Below, in pieces: positions 51,182 to 60,059 of a stretch of 64,000 nucleotides of DNA. Position 1 is the stretch's first letter, and each line of letters begins with the position of its first letter. The stretch is from positions 2,025,269 to 2,089,268 of the forward strand of contig CAKNFP010000002.1 of assembly GCA_930633525.1 (NCBI GenBank), read 5' to 3'. The stretch is from Hyphomicrobiales bacterium (GTDB lineage Bacteria > Pseudomonadota > Alphaproteobacteria > Rhizobiales > Beijerinckiaceae). The translations under genes were made by a program, and so were the position numbers. Under the pieces are notes generated by a model that was not told where the DNA came from, did no database searches, and saw only the letters and a program-made list of their open reading frames with translations.

Positions 51182-52606
51182 CTACCGTCCCCATTGTGCG
51201 TTCGGGCGCACATAGATGCTTTCGCTGCGCTCGCCCTCGCGACCATCGGAGGTGAAGCGGTGGTCGGCGGGGGGGTGGGCGCGCTGCTCGCAATCGAACC
51301 GCGGGCAGATGCGGCAGCCCACGCCGATCGGCACGGCTAGCGCCGGATTGTTGAGGTCGACGCCATCCGAATAGATCATCTGGGTAGCCTGGCTGATGTG
51401 GCAGCCAAGGCCGATGGAGAAATGCCGTCGGGGTGCGTTGTATTGCGGCCCGCTCTTCGTCTGCGTGCGGGCAATGCAGAAATAACGCTGGCCCTCCGGC
51501 ATCTGGCTGATCTGCACATTGATCTGCCCCTGTTGCAGGAAGGCGCCATAGACGTTCCAGCGCGGGCAGGCCCCGGCGTGGCGGGGAATATGGATGCCTG
51601 ACAGTGAGAAGCGCTTGGAGATATTGCCGGCGATGTCGGTGCGCACGAGGTGCAGCGGAATGCCGGCCTGGCCGGGGCGCTGGAGGGTCGTCATGCGGTG
51701 GCAGACTTGCTCGAAGCTGACGCGGAAACGCCGACCGATCCGTTCGATATCGTAGCGCGTTTCCTGGCAGGCCTTGAGAAACGGCTCGTAGGGCATGATC
51801 AGCGCGGCGGCGAAATAGCTGGCGAGGGCATTGCGCGCCAGCACCGGCGCGTCTGCGGGCAGCTCACTTTCGCCGATCAGCCTCTCGATATCGAGGGTCG
51901 CCGCCAGCAGGCCGAGATGATGGGCAACGGCGAACAGGCTCGTCTCTGGCGGCAAGGCCTCGGCCGTCAGCATTTCGCGTCCGGCCGTGTCGACGCGCTG
52001 CATGATGCCGGGCGGCAGGGCGGCCAGACGCCAATTAAGTCCGAAGACATTGAACAGATAGGAGCGCAGGCCATGCTCCAGGTTTTCCGACATCTGATCG
52101 ATGTCGGCCCGCACCCGTTCGGCCGCCGCCTCGAGCGTCGGGAAATGGTTGGCGTTGAGCTGGATGAAGTCGGAAACGGCATCGGTCGCCACATGATGGC
52201 CTGCCTCGGCGGGCGCGCCCGTGCCGAGCCCGCTGTTCGTCTTGAGCTGGCGGTATTGGTCGAACAGACGCACGACGGCCCGCCCGACGGACGGATTGGA
52301 CAATGCGAAATCGCGGATATCCTGGTTCGTCAGCGCGCTTTCCGCGAAGAGGTCATCGCCGAAGATCTCCATGAGATCGCCGGTGAGACGCGTCTCGTCG
52401 TTTTCAACGAGTTCACCCGGCTCGACGCGGAAATGACCGGCGATCTTCATCAGAAGGGGCACAGTGATGCGGCGGCGGTTATGCTCGATGAGATTGAGAT
52501 AGCTCGCCGAGATGCCCAGGATCTCGGCAAGCTCCGCCTGTGACGTTCTGGCCTGCCGGCGCAGCCGCTGGATACGGGCCCCGATCTGCGGATTCTCTTT
52601 GGCCAT
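51182..52606 (-). CDS. XRE-family regulator of short-chain fatty acyl metabolism (ScfR type)
   Basis: A 474-residue regulator. An XRE helix-turn-helix occupies residues about 8-65 (IQRLRRQARTSQAELAEILG, then SASYLNLIEHNRRRITVPLL). A central IrrE-like/ImmA-like region and a C-terminal DUF2083 domain with cysteines (VGCRICPRFDCEQRAHPP) follow. Relatives such as ScfR, RamB and MlrR sense acyl-CoA and control acetate, propionate or glyoxylate metabolism; no such target gene is adjacent. It is divergent from the small gene at 52749, with a very AT-rich spacer that probably carries its operator. Confidence 0.85.
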   Translation of the reverse strand: MAKENPQIGARIQRLRRQARTSQAELAEILGISASYLNLIEHNRRRITVPLLMKIAGHFRVEPGELVENDETRLTGDLMEIFGDDLFAESALTNQDIRDFALSNPSVGRAVVRLFDQYRQLKTNSGLGTGAPAEAGHHVATDAVSDFIQLNANHFPTLEAAAERVRADIDQMSENLEHGLRSYLFNVFGLNWRLAALPPGIMQRVDTAGREMLTAEALPPETSLFAVAHHLGLLAATLDIERLIGESELPADAPVLARNALASYFAAALIMPYEPFLKACQETRYDIERIGRRFRVSFEQVCHRMTTLQRPGQAGIPLHLVRTDIAGNISKRFSLSGIHIPRHAGACPRWNVYGAFLQQGQINVQISQMPEGQRYFCIARTQTKSGPQYNAPRRHFSIGLGCHISQATQMIYSDGVDLNNPALAVPIGVGCRICPRFDCEQRAHPPADHRFTSDGREGERSESIYVRPNAQWGR

Positions 52607-52748
52607 GATGCTTCCCGACGGCGCGATTTACAAAAACAGATAGCGATCTTTACAAAGATTTACATCTTAACACGCTCATATCGTTATATATCTTGCGATC
52701 CGACTGCGCTTGTCAAATATTTACTGACAGCAAACAGCGAGGTTCGTC

Positions 52749-52979
52749 ATGAACATTCAGCAGTCCCACGACGACACGGAGTTCGTCACGATCATCGGTG
52801 CCGACATGAACGAGATCCACCGGGCCTTCCAGGAACAGGGCCTCTCCGAGCGCCAGTTTGCCATTGTCCATCGCGCCGGCCGGCACAGCTTCACCATGGC
52901 GAATGCCGGTGGCGGCCAACGAATGTTCGAGGGCCAGCACTTGATCGCCGCCACCTATGCACGGCGGGCGGCCGACTGA
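52749..52979 (+). CDS. Conserved small hypothetical protein
   Basis: A 76-residue protein with a GCGAGG ribosome site. The sequence is compact and without transmembrane segments: EFVTIIGADMNEIHRAFQEQ, GLSERQFAIVHRAGRHSFTM, then GGGQRMFEGQHLIAATYARR. The pattern suggests one small alpha/beta domain. It starts 143 bases from the divergent scfR gene and may share its promoter region. Function unknown. Confidence 0.7.
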   Translation: MNIQQSHDDTEFVTIIGADMNEIHRAFQEQGLSERQFAIVHRAGRHSFTMANAGGGQRMFEGQHLIAATYARRAAD

Positions 52980-53053
52980 GACATTCGCCCGGTCGTGGCG
53001 GCGGATCTTGCTGCACGGGCCTCTCCGGCGCGACGAGCGCTCTTGGGAGGGCC

Positions 53054-53194
53054 GTGCATCGCGTTCTGTTCAGCTTCTCCTGCGATCAGGCATTCCAATT
53101 CCGCGACGATGAGAGCCTGGACGCAGTGCCCGCCATCTCGGCCGGGATTTCCCGGCGCCTGCGCCCGGGCAGCGCCGAAGCCGCTCTCCGGTGA
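53054..53194 (+). CDS. Possible small ORF (46 residues)
   Basis: GTG 53054 is preceded by GGGAGG at 2-3 bases distance and opens a 46-codon frame beginning MHRVLFSFSCDQAFQFRDDE and ending SRRLRPGSAEAALR. No family match is known to me. The ribosome-site spacing is short, so translation is uncertain. It is listed because the gap between the genes at 52749 and 53322 otherwise holds nothing. Confidence 0.25.
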   Translation: MHRVLFSFSCDQAFQFRDDESLDAVPAISAGISRRLRPGSAEAALR

Positions 53195-53321
53195 AGCAGG
53201 GTTGCGGGGCCGATCGCGCTGGATGATCGCCAGGAATAACCGACCGTCACATTGACGCCGATCAATGTCGTCGACATCTCAATCCCTAGGTTGGGCAAAC
53301 AGACCGGTACGAGGAGATGAC

Positions 53322-53564
53322 ATGTCGAATACACCCCATACGCTCGGCGAGGAATTCCCCGATCAGCTTGAGGCCATCCACGCGCTCAAGGTGAAAGATG
53401 CAGCCTTCGCGAAGATTCTCGAGGAATATGACGAAGTGAACGACCAGGTGCATCGGGCAGAGACGAATATCGAGCCCGTCAGCCAGGAGGTGGAGACCAC
53501 CTTGCGCAAGCGGCGCCTTGCGTTGAAGGACGCCATTGCGAGCGCCCTGGCTGACGCGCACTAG
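53322..53564 (+). CDS. YdcH-family (DUF465) protein
   Basis: An 80-residue helical protein of the DUF465/YdcH family: EEFPDQLEAIHALKVKDAAF, EEYDEVNDQVHRAETNIEPV and a closing LRKRRLALKDAIASALADAH. These form an antiparallel two-helix hairpin; the function is unknown. The start ATG 53322 has an ACGAGGAGA ribosome site. It converges on ilvA with only 10 bases between the stops. Confidence 0.88.
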   Translation: MSNTPHTLGEEFPDQLEAIHALKVKDAAFAKILEEYDEVNDQVHRAETNIEPVSQEVETTLRKRRLALKDAIASALADAH

Positions 53565-53574
53565 CGACATTCGC

Positions 53575-55107
53575 TCACTTGGCGGTATGCCCGTCAAGAA
53601 ACAGGCGATAGGCCGGATTGTCGGTCTCGTTCCAATAGGGGCAGTCGAGCGTGTCGAGATAGCGCTCGAAGGCCGCTTGTCCCCCATTGCGGACCTGCAC
53701 TCCGGCGAGAACCCGCCCGTAGTCGGCTCCATGATTGCGGTAGTGGAACAGGGATATGTTCCAGTCCGGCCTCAGGCCTTCCAGGAAGGCGAGCAGGGCG
53801 CCGGGCCGCTCCGGAAACTGGAAGCGATAGAGCTGTTCATCACCCAGCTGCGCGACGCGGCCGCCAACCATATGGCGCACATGGAGCTTGGCGAGTTCGT
53901 TGTCGGTCATGTCGACCACCGGGAAGCCCTTGCTGGTGAGATGATCGATGATGTGCTGCTTTTCCCGGTCGCCATCCGAGAGTTTCACGCCGACGAAGAT
54001 CCGCGCGTCGGCACCAGGCGCATAACGATAGTTGAACTCCGTGATGGAACGGTCACCCAGCATGCGGATGAAGGCGCGATAGCTGCCCGGTTCTTCCGGT
54101 ATGGTGACCGCGAGCAGCGCTTCGCTGCGCTCGCCGATCTCCGCGCGTTCCGCGACATGGCGCAGACGGTCGAAATTGACATTGGCGCCTGAGTTGATGG
54201 CGATCATCACCTTGCCGAAGGCTGCATTGTCCTCGCAATAGCGCTTCAATCCCGCCAGGGCCACCGCGCCGGCCGGCTCGGCGATGGCCCGCGTATCGTC
54301 GAAGATGTCCTTGATCGCCGCGCAGATCTCGTCACCGGTCACACGGACGACGCCATCAAGGAGGTCGCGGCACAGTCTGAAGGTCTCGGCGCCCGCCTGG
54401 CGAACCGCGACGCCATCGGCGAACAGGCCGACATGCTGCAGCACGACGCGTTCACCGGCCTCGATGGCGGCGGCCATGCAGGCGGCATCGTCGGGCTCGA
54501 CGCCGATGACCTTCACGTCGGGCCGGAGGAATTTGACATAAGCCGCGACGCCCGCAGCCAATCCGCCACCGCCGATCGGCACGAAGATGGCGTCGAGAGG
54601 GCCGGCGCATTGGTGCAGAATTTCGACGCCGATGGTGCCCTGGCCGGCAATGACATCCGGATCGTCATAGGGGTGGACGAAAACGAGGCCGTCTCGCGCC
54701 TCGAGCTGTTCGGCATGGACGCGCGCCTCGTCGAAGGTATCGCCATGCAGGACGACCTCGGCCCCATGGCTGCGAACGGCGTTGACCTTGATGCCAGGCG
54801 TGGTGCGCGGCATGACGACGACGGCGCGCATGCCAAGCCGCGCCGTCGCCAGCGCGACGCCCTGGGCATGATTGCCCGCCGAGGCGCAGACGACACCACG
54901 GGCGCGCTCGTCGGTCGAAAGCCGGGCAATCTTATTATAGGCACCGCGCAGCTTGAAGGAGAAGACCGGCTGGAGATCCTCGCGCTTGAGCAGCACCTTG
55001 ATACCAAGCCGCTGCGACAGACGCGGCATCGGGTCGAGTGGGGTCTCGACCGCGACGTCATAGACGGAAGCGGTCAGGATGCGCTTGATATAATCCAGCA
55101 TGGTCAT
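53575..55107 (-). CDS. ilvA: Threonine ammonia-lyase, biosynthetic
   Basis: A 510-residue PLP enzyme that converts L-threonine to 2-oxobutanoate, the first step to isoleucine. The PLP lysine is in REDLQPVFSFKLRGAYNKIA, the phosphate loop is VPIGGGGLAAGVAAYVKF, and the C-terminal half has two ACT-like regulatory domains (LLAVTIPEEPGSYRAFIRML and YRFQFPERPGALLAFLEGLR) that give isoleucine feedback control. Length matches the biosynthetic long form (about 510). The start is ATG 55107 (MTMLDYIKRIL); ATG 55101 is an alternative. The reaction releases reactive enamine/imine intermediates, and two RidA-family genes lie upstream on the same strand. Confidence 0.95.
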   Translation of the reverse strand: MTMLDYIKRILTASVYDVAVETPLDPMPRLSQRLGIKVLLKREDLQPVFSFKLRGAYNKIARLSTDERARGVVCASAGNHAQGVALATARLGMRAVVVMPRTTPGIKVNAVRSHGAEVVLHGDTFDEARVHAEQLEARDGLVFVHPYDDPDVIAGQGTIGVEILHQCAGPLDAIFVPIGGGGLAAGVAAYVKFLRPDVKVIGVEPDDAACMAAAIEAGERVVLQHVGLFADGVAVRQAGAETFRLCRDLLDGVVRVTGDEICAAIKDIFDDTRAIAEPAGAVALAGLKRYCEDNAAFGKVMIAINSGANVNFDRLRHVAERAEIGERSEALLAVTIPEEPGSYRAFIRMLGDRSITEFNYRYAPGADARIFVGVKLSDGDREKQHIIDHLTSKGFPVVDMTDNELAKLHVRHMVGGRVAQLGDEQLYRFQFPERPGALLAFLEGLRPDWNISLFHYRNHGADYGRVLAGVQVRNGGQAAFERYLDTLDCPYWNETDNPAYRLFLDGHTAK

Positions 55108-55349
55108 GCAATCGCCCGCGTGCCAGACATCGTCGCGACATCCACGGGATGTCCACGCGCAATGCCGCACCACGAACATCCTCATTGTGGCGGACAGGAC
55201 AGTGTCGGAAGGTGCGCCCGAGCGACCCGCCGATCGCGGCTGGTGTAGGGCCGGCCGGCCGAGCGGTCAATAGCGCGATGCTTGGCTGGATTCTTTCTAA
55301 AATCAATCACTTGCGCGAGGCATCGGACGAAACGCGGCGGTGGCGCGTT

Positions 55350-55820
55350 TCAGCCGGCTGGCGCCTCGATCTGCAGGATGGCCTCGACTTCGACCGTCAT
55401 GCGGTTGGGCAGCGAGCCCATGCCGACGGCCGAGCGGGCATGGCGGCCAGCCTCGCCGAACACCTCGACGAACAGGTCCGAACAGCCGTTGATGACCTTG
55501 GGATGGTCGGCGAAATCGGGTTCGGCATTGACCATGCCGAGCAACTTGACGACCGCTTTGACGCGGGAGAGATCACCCAGCGCGTCCTTTGCGACCGCCA
55601 GCAGCAGCAGCCCGGAGGTGCGAGCATCCTGATAGCCTTGCTCAATGGTCGCGTCCTTGCCGAGACGGCCGACGCTGTAGCCGCCTCCCGGCTGGCGCGG
55701 CCCCTGGCCGGAGAGATACAGCATGTCTCCGACGATGCGACAGGGCACATAGTTCGCAACGGGTTTGGGCGCTGCGGGAAGCGTGATCCCCAAGGCGGCC
55801 AGTCTGTCTTCCGGTGTCAT
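55350..55820 (-). CDS. RidA/YjgF-family protein
   Basis: A 156-residue member of the RidA superfamily, which hydrolyses enamine/imine intermediates to keto acids. MLYLSGQGPRQPGGGYSVGR, LGKDATIEQGYQDARTSGLL and VKLLGMVNAEPDFADHPKVI are family elements, with the trimer-interface segment near RHARSAVGMGSLPNRMTVEV. The arginine before the M-T-V-E-V strand is the likely substrate-binding residue seen in active RidA proteins. It lies 242 bases upstream of ilvA on the same strand, which suits detoxification of the IlvA product. Confidence 0.88.
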   Translation of the reverse strand: MTPEDRLAALGITLPAAPKPVANYVPCRIVGDMLYLSGQGPRQPGGGYSVGRLGKDATIEQGYQDARTSGLLLLAVAKDALGDLSRVKAVVKLLGMVNAEPDFADHPKVINGCSDLFVEVFGEAGRHARSAVGMGSLPNRMTVEVEAILQIEAPAG

Positions 55821-55907
55821 GTCGATCCTCCCCTTGTCGTCGTGACAGCATCACGACGGCTGAGGCAAGGTCTAGGCTGAATCGGCATTCAAGGATAGCC
55901 CGAGCCG

Positions 55908-55948
55908 GTCATGCCGGGGCATCGCGTCGCGATGGGCCCCGGGATGAC
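55908..55948. repeat. REP-like hairpin GTCATGCCGGGGC ... GCCCCGGGATGAC
   Basis: A perfect 13-bp inverted repeat (55908-55920 and 55936-55948) encloses an inner ATCGCG-T-CGCGAT stem (55921-55933). The GTCAT...ATGAC ends resemble the GTCAT start of the repeats at 40001 and 63774. It lies between the two RidA genes on a non-coding stretch and could end transcription or be a dispersed repeat. Confidence 0.55.
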
Positions 55949-56054
55949 ACGCGAGCAGCTTCCGGGATGACACAGAGTCTCCCGCCACAAGCACTGCATG
56001 TTGATTGGCGCCAAGCTCAACTGGCTATTCTTGTCCAGCCTCTGTCCCGCGTGC

Positions 56055-56462
56055 TCAAGCCGGAAGCGTCGCCTTGGCGGGGCGCGCCGCCCAGGCCTCG
56101 ACTTCGACGAAATAGTCCGGGCTGATCAGCGCCGCGACATAGGCGAACATGCTGGCAGGCGGTTCGTCGTGATGGAAGCCGCGCCAGATCTCGACATAAC
56201 GCTCGCGGCTGACCGGTTTCGTCAACCACATGTTGATCTTGAAAACGGCGCGATGGTCGAGGCCCTCGCTCGCGAGGATCCGCGTGACATTGGCGAAGGC
56301 ATTGGCGAGTTGCTCCTCCACCGTGTCCGGGAGATGGCCCTTCTCATCAAGGCCAACCTGTCCCGCGATCGCGAGAATGTCGCTGCCCGCCGGGATGACC
56401 GTCAGGTGATGGTAGCGGCCGACGGGCGGGGCGAGGTTCGGCGGGTTCTTACGTTCGATCAT
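56055..56462 (-). CDS. RidA/YjgF-family protein of the peptide-ABC operon
   Basis: A 135-residue RidA-superfamily protein: YHHLTVIPAGSDILAIAGQV, DTVEEQLANAFANVTRILAS, EGLDHRAVFKINMWLTKPVS and a C-terminal PDYFVEVEAWAARP strand. The usual R-x-x-V-E-V arginine is replaced (I-S-P-D-Y-F-V-E-V-E), so it may belong to a RidA branch without imine deaminase activity. ATG 56462 is preceded by an AGGCAGGA site. It is the last gene of the ABC operon, 14 bases after the ATPase gene. Confidence 0.85.
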   Translation of the reverse strand: MIERKNPPNLAPPVGRYHHLTVIPAGSDILAIAGQVGLDEKGHLPDTVEEQLANAFANVTRILASEGLDHRAVFKINMWLTKPVSRERYVEIWRGFHHDEPPASMFAYVAALISPDYFVEVEAWAARPAKATLPA

Positions 56463-56476
56463 GGTCCTGCCTTCGA

Positions 56477-57502
56477 TCAAGCACTGAGGGCCTTGGTGCG
56501 GGTGGGAGCGGGTGAGTGGCCGGCCAGCGGTGCAGGCGCCCTGACGAGACAGGCAGCTTCCGTACCGCTCTCCACGGGTTGCAGCATGGGGCGGATCGTG
56601 TCGCAGGGCTCAATCCGGATGGGGCAGCGGCTCACGAATGGACAGCCGACAGGTGGATTGAATGGGCTCGGCAGGTCGCCCTTGAGGATGATGCGCTCGC
56701 GAGCGCGTTGCGCCCGTGGATCCGGCAACGGGATCGCCGAGATCAGCGCCTGGGTGTAGGGATGGCACGGATGATCGAAGAGAACGCCGGTTTCTCCGCG
56801 CTCGGCCACGGTGCCGAGATACATGACGATGACCTCGTCCGCGATATGGCGGACGACCGACAGGTCGTGGGAAATGAAGAGATAGGCAAGCCCCAGCTCC
56901 TTCTGCAGAACCATGAGCAGGTTGAGGATCTGCGAGCGGATGGAGACGTCGAGCGCCGATACCGGCTCGTCGAGCACGAGCAGCTTTGGTGACAGGGCAA
57001 GCGCCCGGGCGATCACGACGCGCTGGCGCTGGCCGCCGGACAACGCGTTAGGCGTGCGCTCGGCATAGGCGGCGGGCAGCCCGACCCTGTCGAGCAGTTC
57101 CGCGACCCGCTTGCGCCAGTCCCGCTTGCGCCATCCCTGCACGATCAGCGGCTCGGCGATGCTCTCGCCTATCGTCATCTTGGGATTAAGAGCCGCGCTC
57201 GGATCCTGGAAAACGATCTGCATTTCGGTCGCGAGCGCGCGGCGTGCCTTCCTGTCGAGCTGCGCTATCTCTCGCCCGTCGAAGATGATCGAGCCTGAGG
57301 TGACCGGCTCCAATCCTATAATCCCGTAAGCTGTCGTCGACTTGCCACAGCCGCTTTCGCCGACCAGGGCGACCGTGCGCCCGACCGGCACGTCGAACGA
57401 GATGCCGTCGACCGCCTTGACGACACCGTTGCTGCCATCGCGCACCGAAAAATGCACCTTGAGATCGCGGACGCTGAGAAGCGGCCCTGCGGCGTTCGTC
57501 AT
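56477..57502 (-). CDS. dppF: Dipeptide/oligopeptide ABC transporter ATP-binding protein (DppF/OppF type)
   Basis: A 341-residue ATPase. Walker A is [20 protein letters not shown], the signature is LSGGQRQRVVIARALALSPK, Walker B is LLVLDEPVSALDVSIRSQIL, and the C-terminal oligopeptide-type Cys motif is PVGCPFVSRCPIRIEPCD, likely a [4Fe-4S] site. Start ATG 57502 begins MTNAAGPLLSVRDLKVHFSV, which is where homology starts. It pairs with the ATPase gene immediately upstream. Confidence 0.92.
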   Translation of the reverse strand: MTNAAGPLLSVRDLKVHFSVRDGSNGVVKAVDGISFDVPVGRTVALVGESGCGKSTTAYGIIGLEPVTSGSIIFDGREIAQLDRKARRALATEMQIVFQDPSAALNPKMTIGESIAEPLIVQGWRKRDWRKRVAELLDRVGLPAAYAERTPNALSGGQRQRVVIARALALSPKLLVLDEPVSALDVSIRSQILNLLMVLQKELGLAYLFISHDLSVVRHIADEVIVMYLGTVAERGETGVLFDHPCHPYTQALISAIPLPDPRAQRARERIILKGDLPSPFNPPVGCPFVSRCPIRIEPCDTIRPMLQPVESGTEAACLVRAPAPLAGHSPAPTRTKALSA

Positions 57503-57512
57503 GCGCTCTCCC

Positions 57513-58511
57513 TCAAGCCAGTTCCGCAACGCGGTCGGTGTGCCAGCAGGCGGCGGAATGGGCGGGCGTCCCGACGGGGCTGAGCGGCGGCCTCGTCTCG
57601 CAGATCTCGCTCTCCAATGGACAGCGGCTGCGGAAGCGGCACCCCTGCGGCCACTGGTCGACGCTTGGTACGATACCTTCGATCGTGCGCAAAATCTCCT
57701 TGCGATGTCCATCGAGGCGCGGAACCGTCGCTAGCAACAAACGCGTATAAGGATGCGCCGGCTCTGAAAAAACCGCGTCGGCCGTCCCCTTCTCCACGAC
57801 ACGTCCGCCGTACATGACAGCCACATCGTCGGCCATTTCGGCCACCACGCCCATGTCATGGGTGATAATGATGATCGAGGTGCCGACCTCGTCGCGAAGC
57901 CGCTTCATGAGATCGAGGATCTGCGCCTGGATCGTCACATCGAGCGCGGTCGTCGGCTCGTCGGCGATCAGGAGGCGCGGACGACAGATGAGCGCCGCGG
58001 CGATCATGACACGCTGGCACATGCCGCCGGACATCTCGAAGGGATACTGGTGTGCGCGCCGCTCGGGGTCCGGGATGCCGACGCTCGCCAGCATGGCGAC
58101 AGCCTCGCGTCGCGCCTCCTTGTGCGACAGCCCGCGATGGAGTCGCAGCGCCTCCTCGACCTGTGTGCCGACGCGCATCAGGGGGTTGAGCGAGGCGATC
58201 GGCTCCTGGAAGATGATCGACGCGCGATTGCCGCGGATGGTCTGCAATTCGCCATCGGAGATGCGGATGAGATCCGTGCCCTCGAGATCGATCGTGCCCC
58301 CGGTGACGCGCGCCGCCCTGGGGAGAAGACGCAGGATCGACAGGGCCGTCAGGCTCTTGCCGCAGCCGCTTTCGCCGACGATTGCCAGAATGCGCCCCTC
58401 ATCGGCCGTGAGCGACACGCCATCCACCACGTCGATACCGGCGATCGCAATGCGCAGGTTGTCGATCGAGAGCAGGGGTCTGTCGCCACGGACGGCGGTT
58501 TCAGCGGCCAT
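57513..58511 (-). CDS. dppD: Dipeptide/oligopeptide ABC transporter ATP-binding protein (DppD/OppD type)
   Basis: A 332-residue ATPase. Walker A is GESGCGKSLTALSILRLLPR, the signature is FEMSGGMCQRVMIAAALICR, and Walker B is LLIADEPTTALDVTIQAQIL. The Cys motif near the C-terminus is CRFRSRCPLESEIC. Start ATG 58511 (MAAETAV) lies inside the 3' end of the gamma-glutamyltransferase gene, an 11-base overlap. The two-ATPase arrangement is typical for peptide and nickel importers. Confidence 0.92.
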   Translation of the reverse strand: MAAETAVRGDRPLLSIDNLRIAIAGIDVVDGVSLTADEGRILAIVGESGCGKSLTALSILRLLPRAARVTGGTIDLEGTDLIRISDGELQTIRGNRASIIFQEPIASLNPLMRVGTQVEEALRLHRGLSHKEARREAVAMLASVGIPDPERRAHQYPFEMSGGMCQRVMIAAALICRPRLLIADEPTTALDVTIQAQILDLMKRLRDEVGTSIIIITHDMGVVAEMADDVAVMYGGRVVEKGTADAVFSEPAHPYTRLLLATVPRLDGHRKEILRTIEGIVPSVDQWPQGCRFRSRCPLESEICETRPPLSPVGTPAHSAACWHTDRVAELA

Positions 58512-60054
58512 CGGGCTCTCCGACTGCGACGGAGGCCCACGGGCTTGTCGGATGGGCCATGCCGATATTGTCATCGCCATCGCGCATGACGGCGGAGGGC
58601 ACCGCGAAATTGACGGGATAGAGCGTGTCCTCGACGATCTCCACGGGATAGCGGGTTCCGACCGTGGCGGCGACGCCCCGGTCGGCCTTGGCATTGATGC
58701 GGATGGTCGGCGTGCTCGCGTCGAGACGCGGCGTATGGAAGGCCTCCTCCAGCGTCAATCCGCGGTCTGTCATGTAGGACATGATCTGGAGCACGGTGGG
58801 GAAGATCGTGCGGCCGCCGGCCGCGCCGATCGCAAGCATGGGCTGGCCCTGCCGGCTGGCGATGAGTGGGCACATGTTGGCAAGCGGCTTGACCCCACCC
58901 TTGATAGAATTTGGCTGGCCGGGGCGCGGGTCGAACCACATCACGCCGTTGTTCATCAGGATGCCGGCGCGTGGGAGCACCACCTTCGATCCGAAGCGCG
59001 ACAGCAGTGTGTTGGTCAGCGAGACCATCGTGCCTTCGGCGTCCACGACGCTGAGATGGCTTGTGCAGCCGGCCTCCGGGGTTGCCGCATGGCCCATCGT
59101 GGTCAGCCGGTCCTCATAGGCCTGCCGGATCGCCGTGGCATAGGCAAGTGCGGCATCGGCCATCGGCACGCTGGCCGCGAGATCCTTGCCCGACAGACGT
59201 CGGCAGGCGTCGAGGAAGGTCGGCCCGCCGCTGAGGCCGGGAATGGCGTGGATATCGAGGTCGCGGTAGCGACCCGTTGCCGGCTTCTGCCAGACAGGGT
59301 GGTAATCGGCGAGATCCTTGGCGTCGATGGCGCATCCGCCATCCGCAAGATCCGCGAGGAGGGTGCGGGCTATCTCGCCCTCGTAGAAATCACGAGCGCC
59401 GGCGCGGGCGAGACGCTTCAGGAGCTGTGCCTTTTCCGGCATCGGGCGGAAGTGCGGATTGCTGGCATCGCCTGCGCGCGGCGCCAGGCCGTTGTCCAGG
59501 AAAAGGGCGGCGCTTGCCGGATAGTGCGCAAGAGCTGCGGCCTCGACCGCGAGCGAGAGCGAGGTGAACCAATCGACCTCCAGCCCGCGTTCCGCATGGG
59601 CGATCGCCGGCTGCAGCGCTTCCTCCCAGGACAGGGTGCCGAAGCGCGCCAAGGCCTCGGCGAACCCGGCGATCGCGCCGGGAACGCACATGGAGGTATA
59701 GCCTGAGACGTTACGCTCGCCCTCGACGGTCGGCCAGTCGAACCAGTTGCCGGTCTTGGCGCGGGAGAGGGGATAATCCGCCGGGTCAAGCGCGCGCGGC
59801 GACATGACGTTGAAATCGAGTGTCGAGACCTCGCCGGTCGTGCCATCGGCATGGAGCAGGAAGCCGCCGCCGCCGATGCCGGAGAGCCAGGGCTCCACAA
59901 TGCTGAGCACGAGCGCCGTGACGATGGCCGCGTCCATCGCATTGCCGCCGCGGGCGAGAACGGCCGCGCCCGCTTCCGCCGCATAGCGGTTCTGGGCGGC
60001 GACGAGACCATGGCGGGAGCGCACGGCCGGCTTATGAATCGAGAAGGTCTGCAT
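58501..60054 (-). CDS. ggt: Gamma-glutamyltransferase family protein
   Basis: A 517-residue Ntn-hydrolase precursor. The N-terminal HGLVAAQNRYAAEAGAAVLA then GGNAMDAAIVTALVLSIVEP and SGIGGGGFLLHADG are family hallmarks. The autocleavage/nucleophile threonine is in AGCTSHLSVVDAEGTMVSLT, giving a small subunit of about 190 residues. Here the family oxyanion and substrate loop reads FGSKVVLPRAGILMNNGVMW. No signal peptide is seen, so it probably acts in the cytoplasm on imported gamma-glutamyl compounds; cephalosporin acylase-like or oxamate-amidohydrolase-like branches are possible. It lies inside a peptide-type ABC operon. Confidence 0.88.
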   Translation of the reverse strand: MQTFSIHKPAVRSRHGLVAAQNRYAAEAGAAVLARGGNAMDAAIVTALVLSIVEPWLSGIGGGGFLLHADGTTGEVSTLDFNVMSPRALDPADYPLSRAKTGNWFDWPTVEGERNVSGYTSMCVPGAIAGFAEALARFGTLSWEEALQPAIAHAERGLEVDWFTSLSLAVEAAALAHYPASAALFLDNGLAPRAGDASNPHFRPMPEKAQLLKRLARAGARDFYEGEIARTLLADLADGGCAIDAKDLADYHPVWQKPATGRYRDLDIHAIPGLSGGPTFLDACRRLSGKDLAASVPMADAALAYATAIRQAYEDRLTTMGHAATPEAGCTSHLSVVDAEGTMVSLTNTLLSRFGSKVVLPRAGILMNNGVMWFDPRPGQPNSIKGGVKPLANMCPLIASRQGQPMLAIGAAGGRTIFPTVLQIMSYMTDRGLTLEEAFHTPRLDASTPTIRINAKADRGVAATVGTRYPVEIVEDTLYPVNFAVPSAVMRDGDDNIGMAHPTSPWASVAVGEPDGR

Positions 60055-60059
60055 GATGT

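Noticed and set aside
57814..59706. A 630-codon plus-strand open frame spanning dppD and ggt
   Set aside because: It is antisense to two well-supported genes, crosses their boundary, and encodes arginine/glycine-rich sequence without family motifs.
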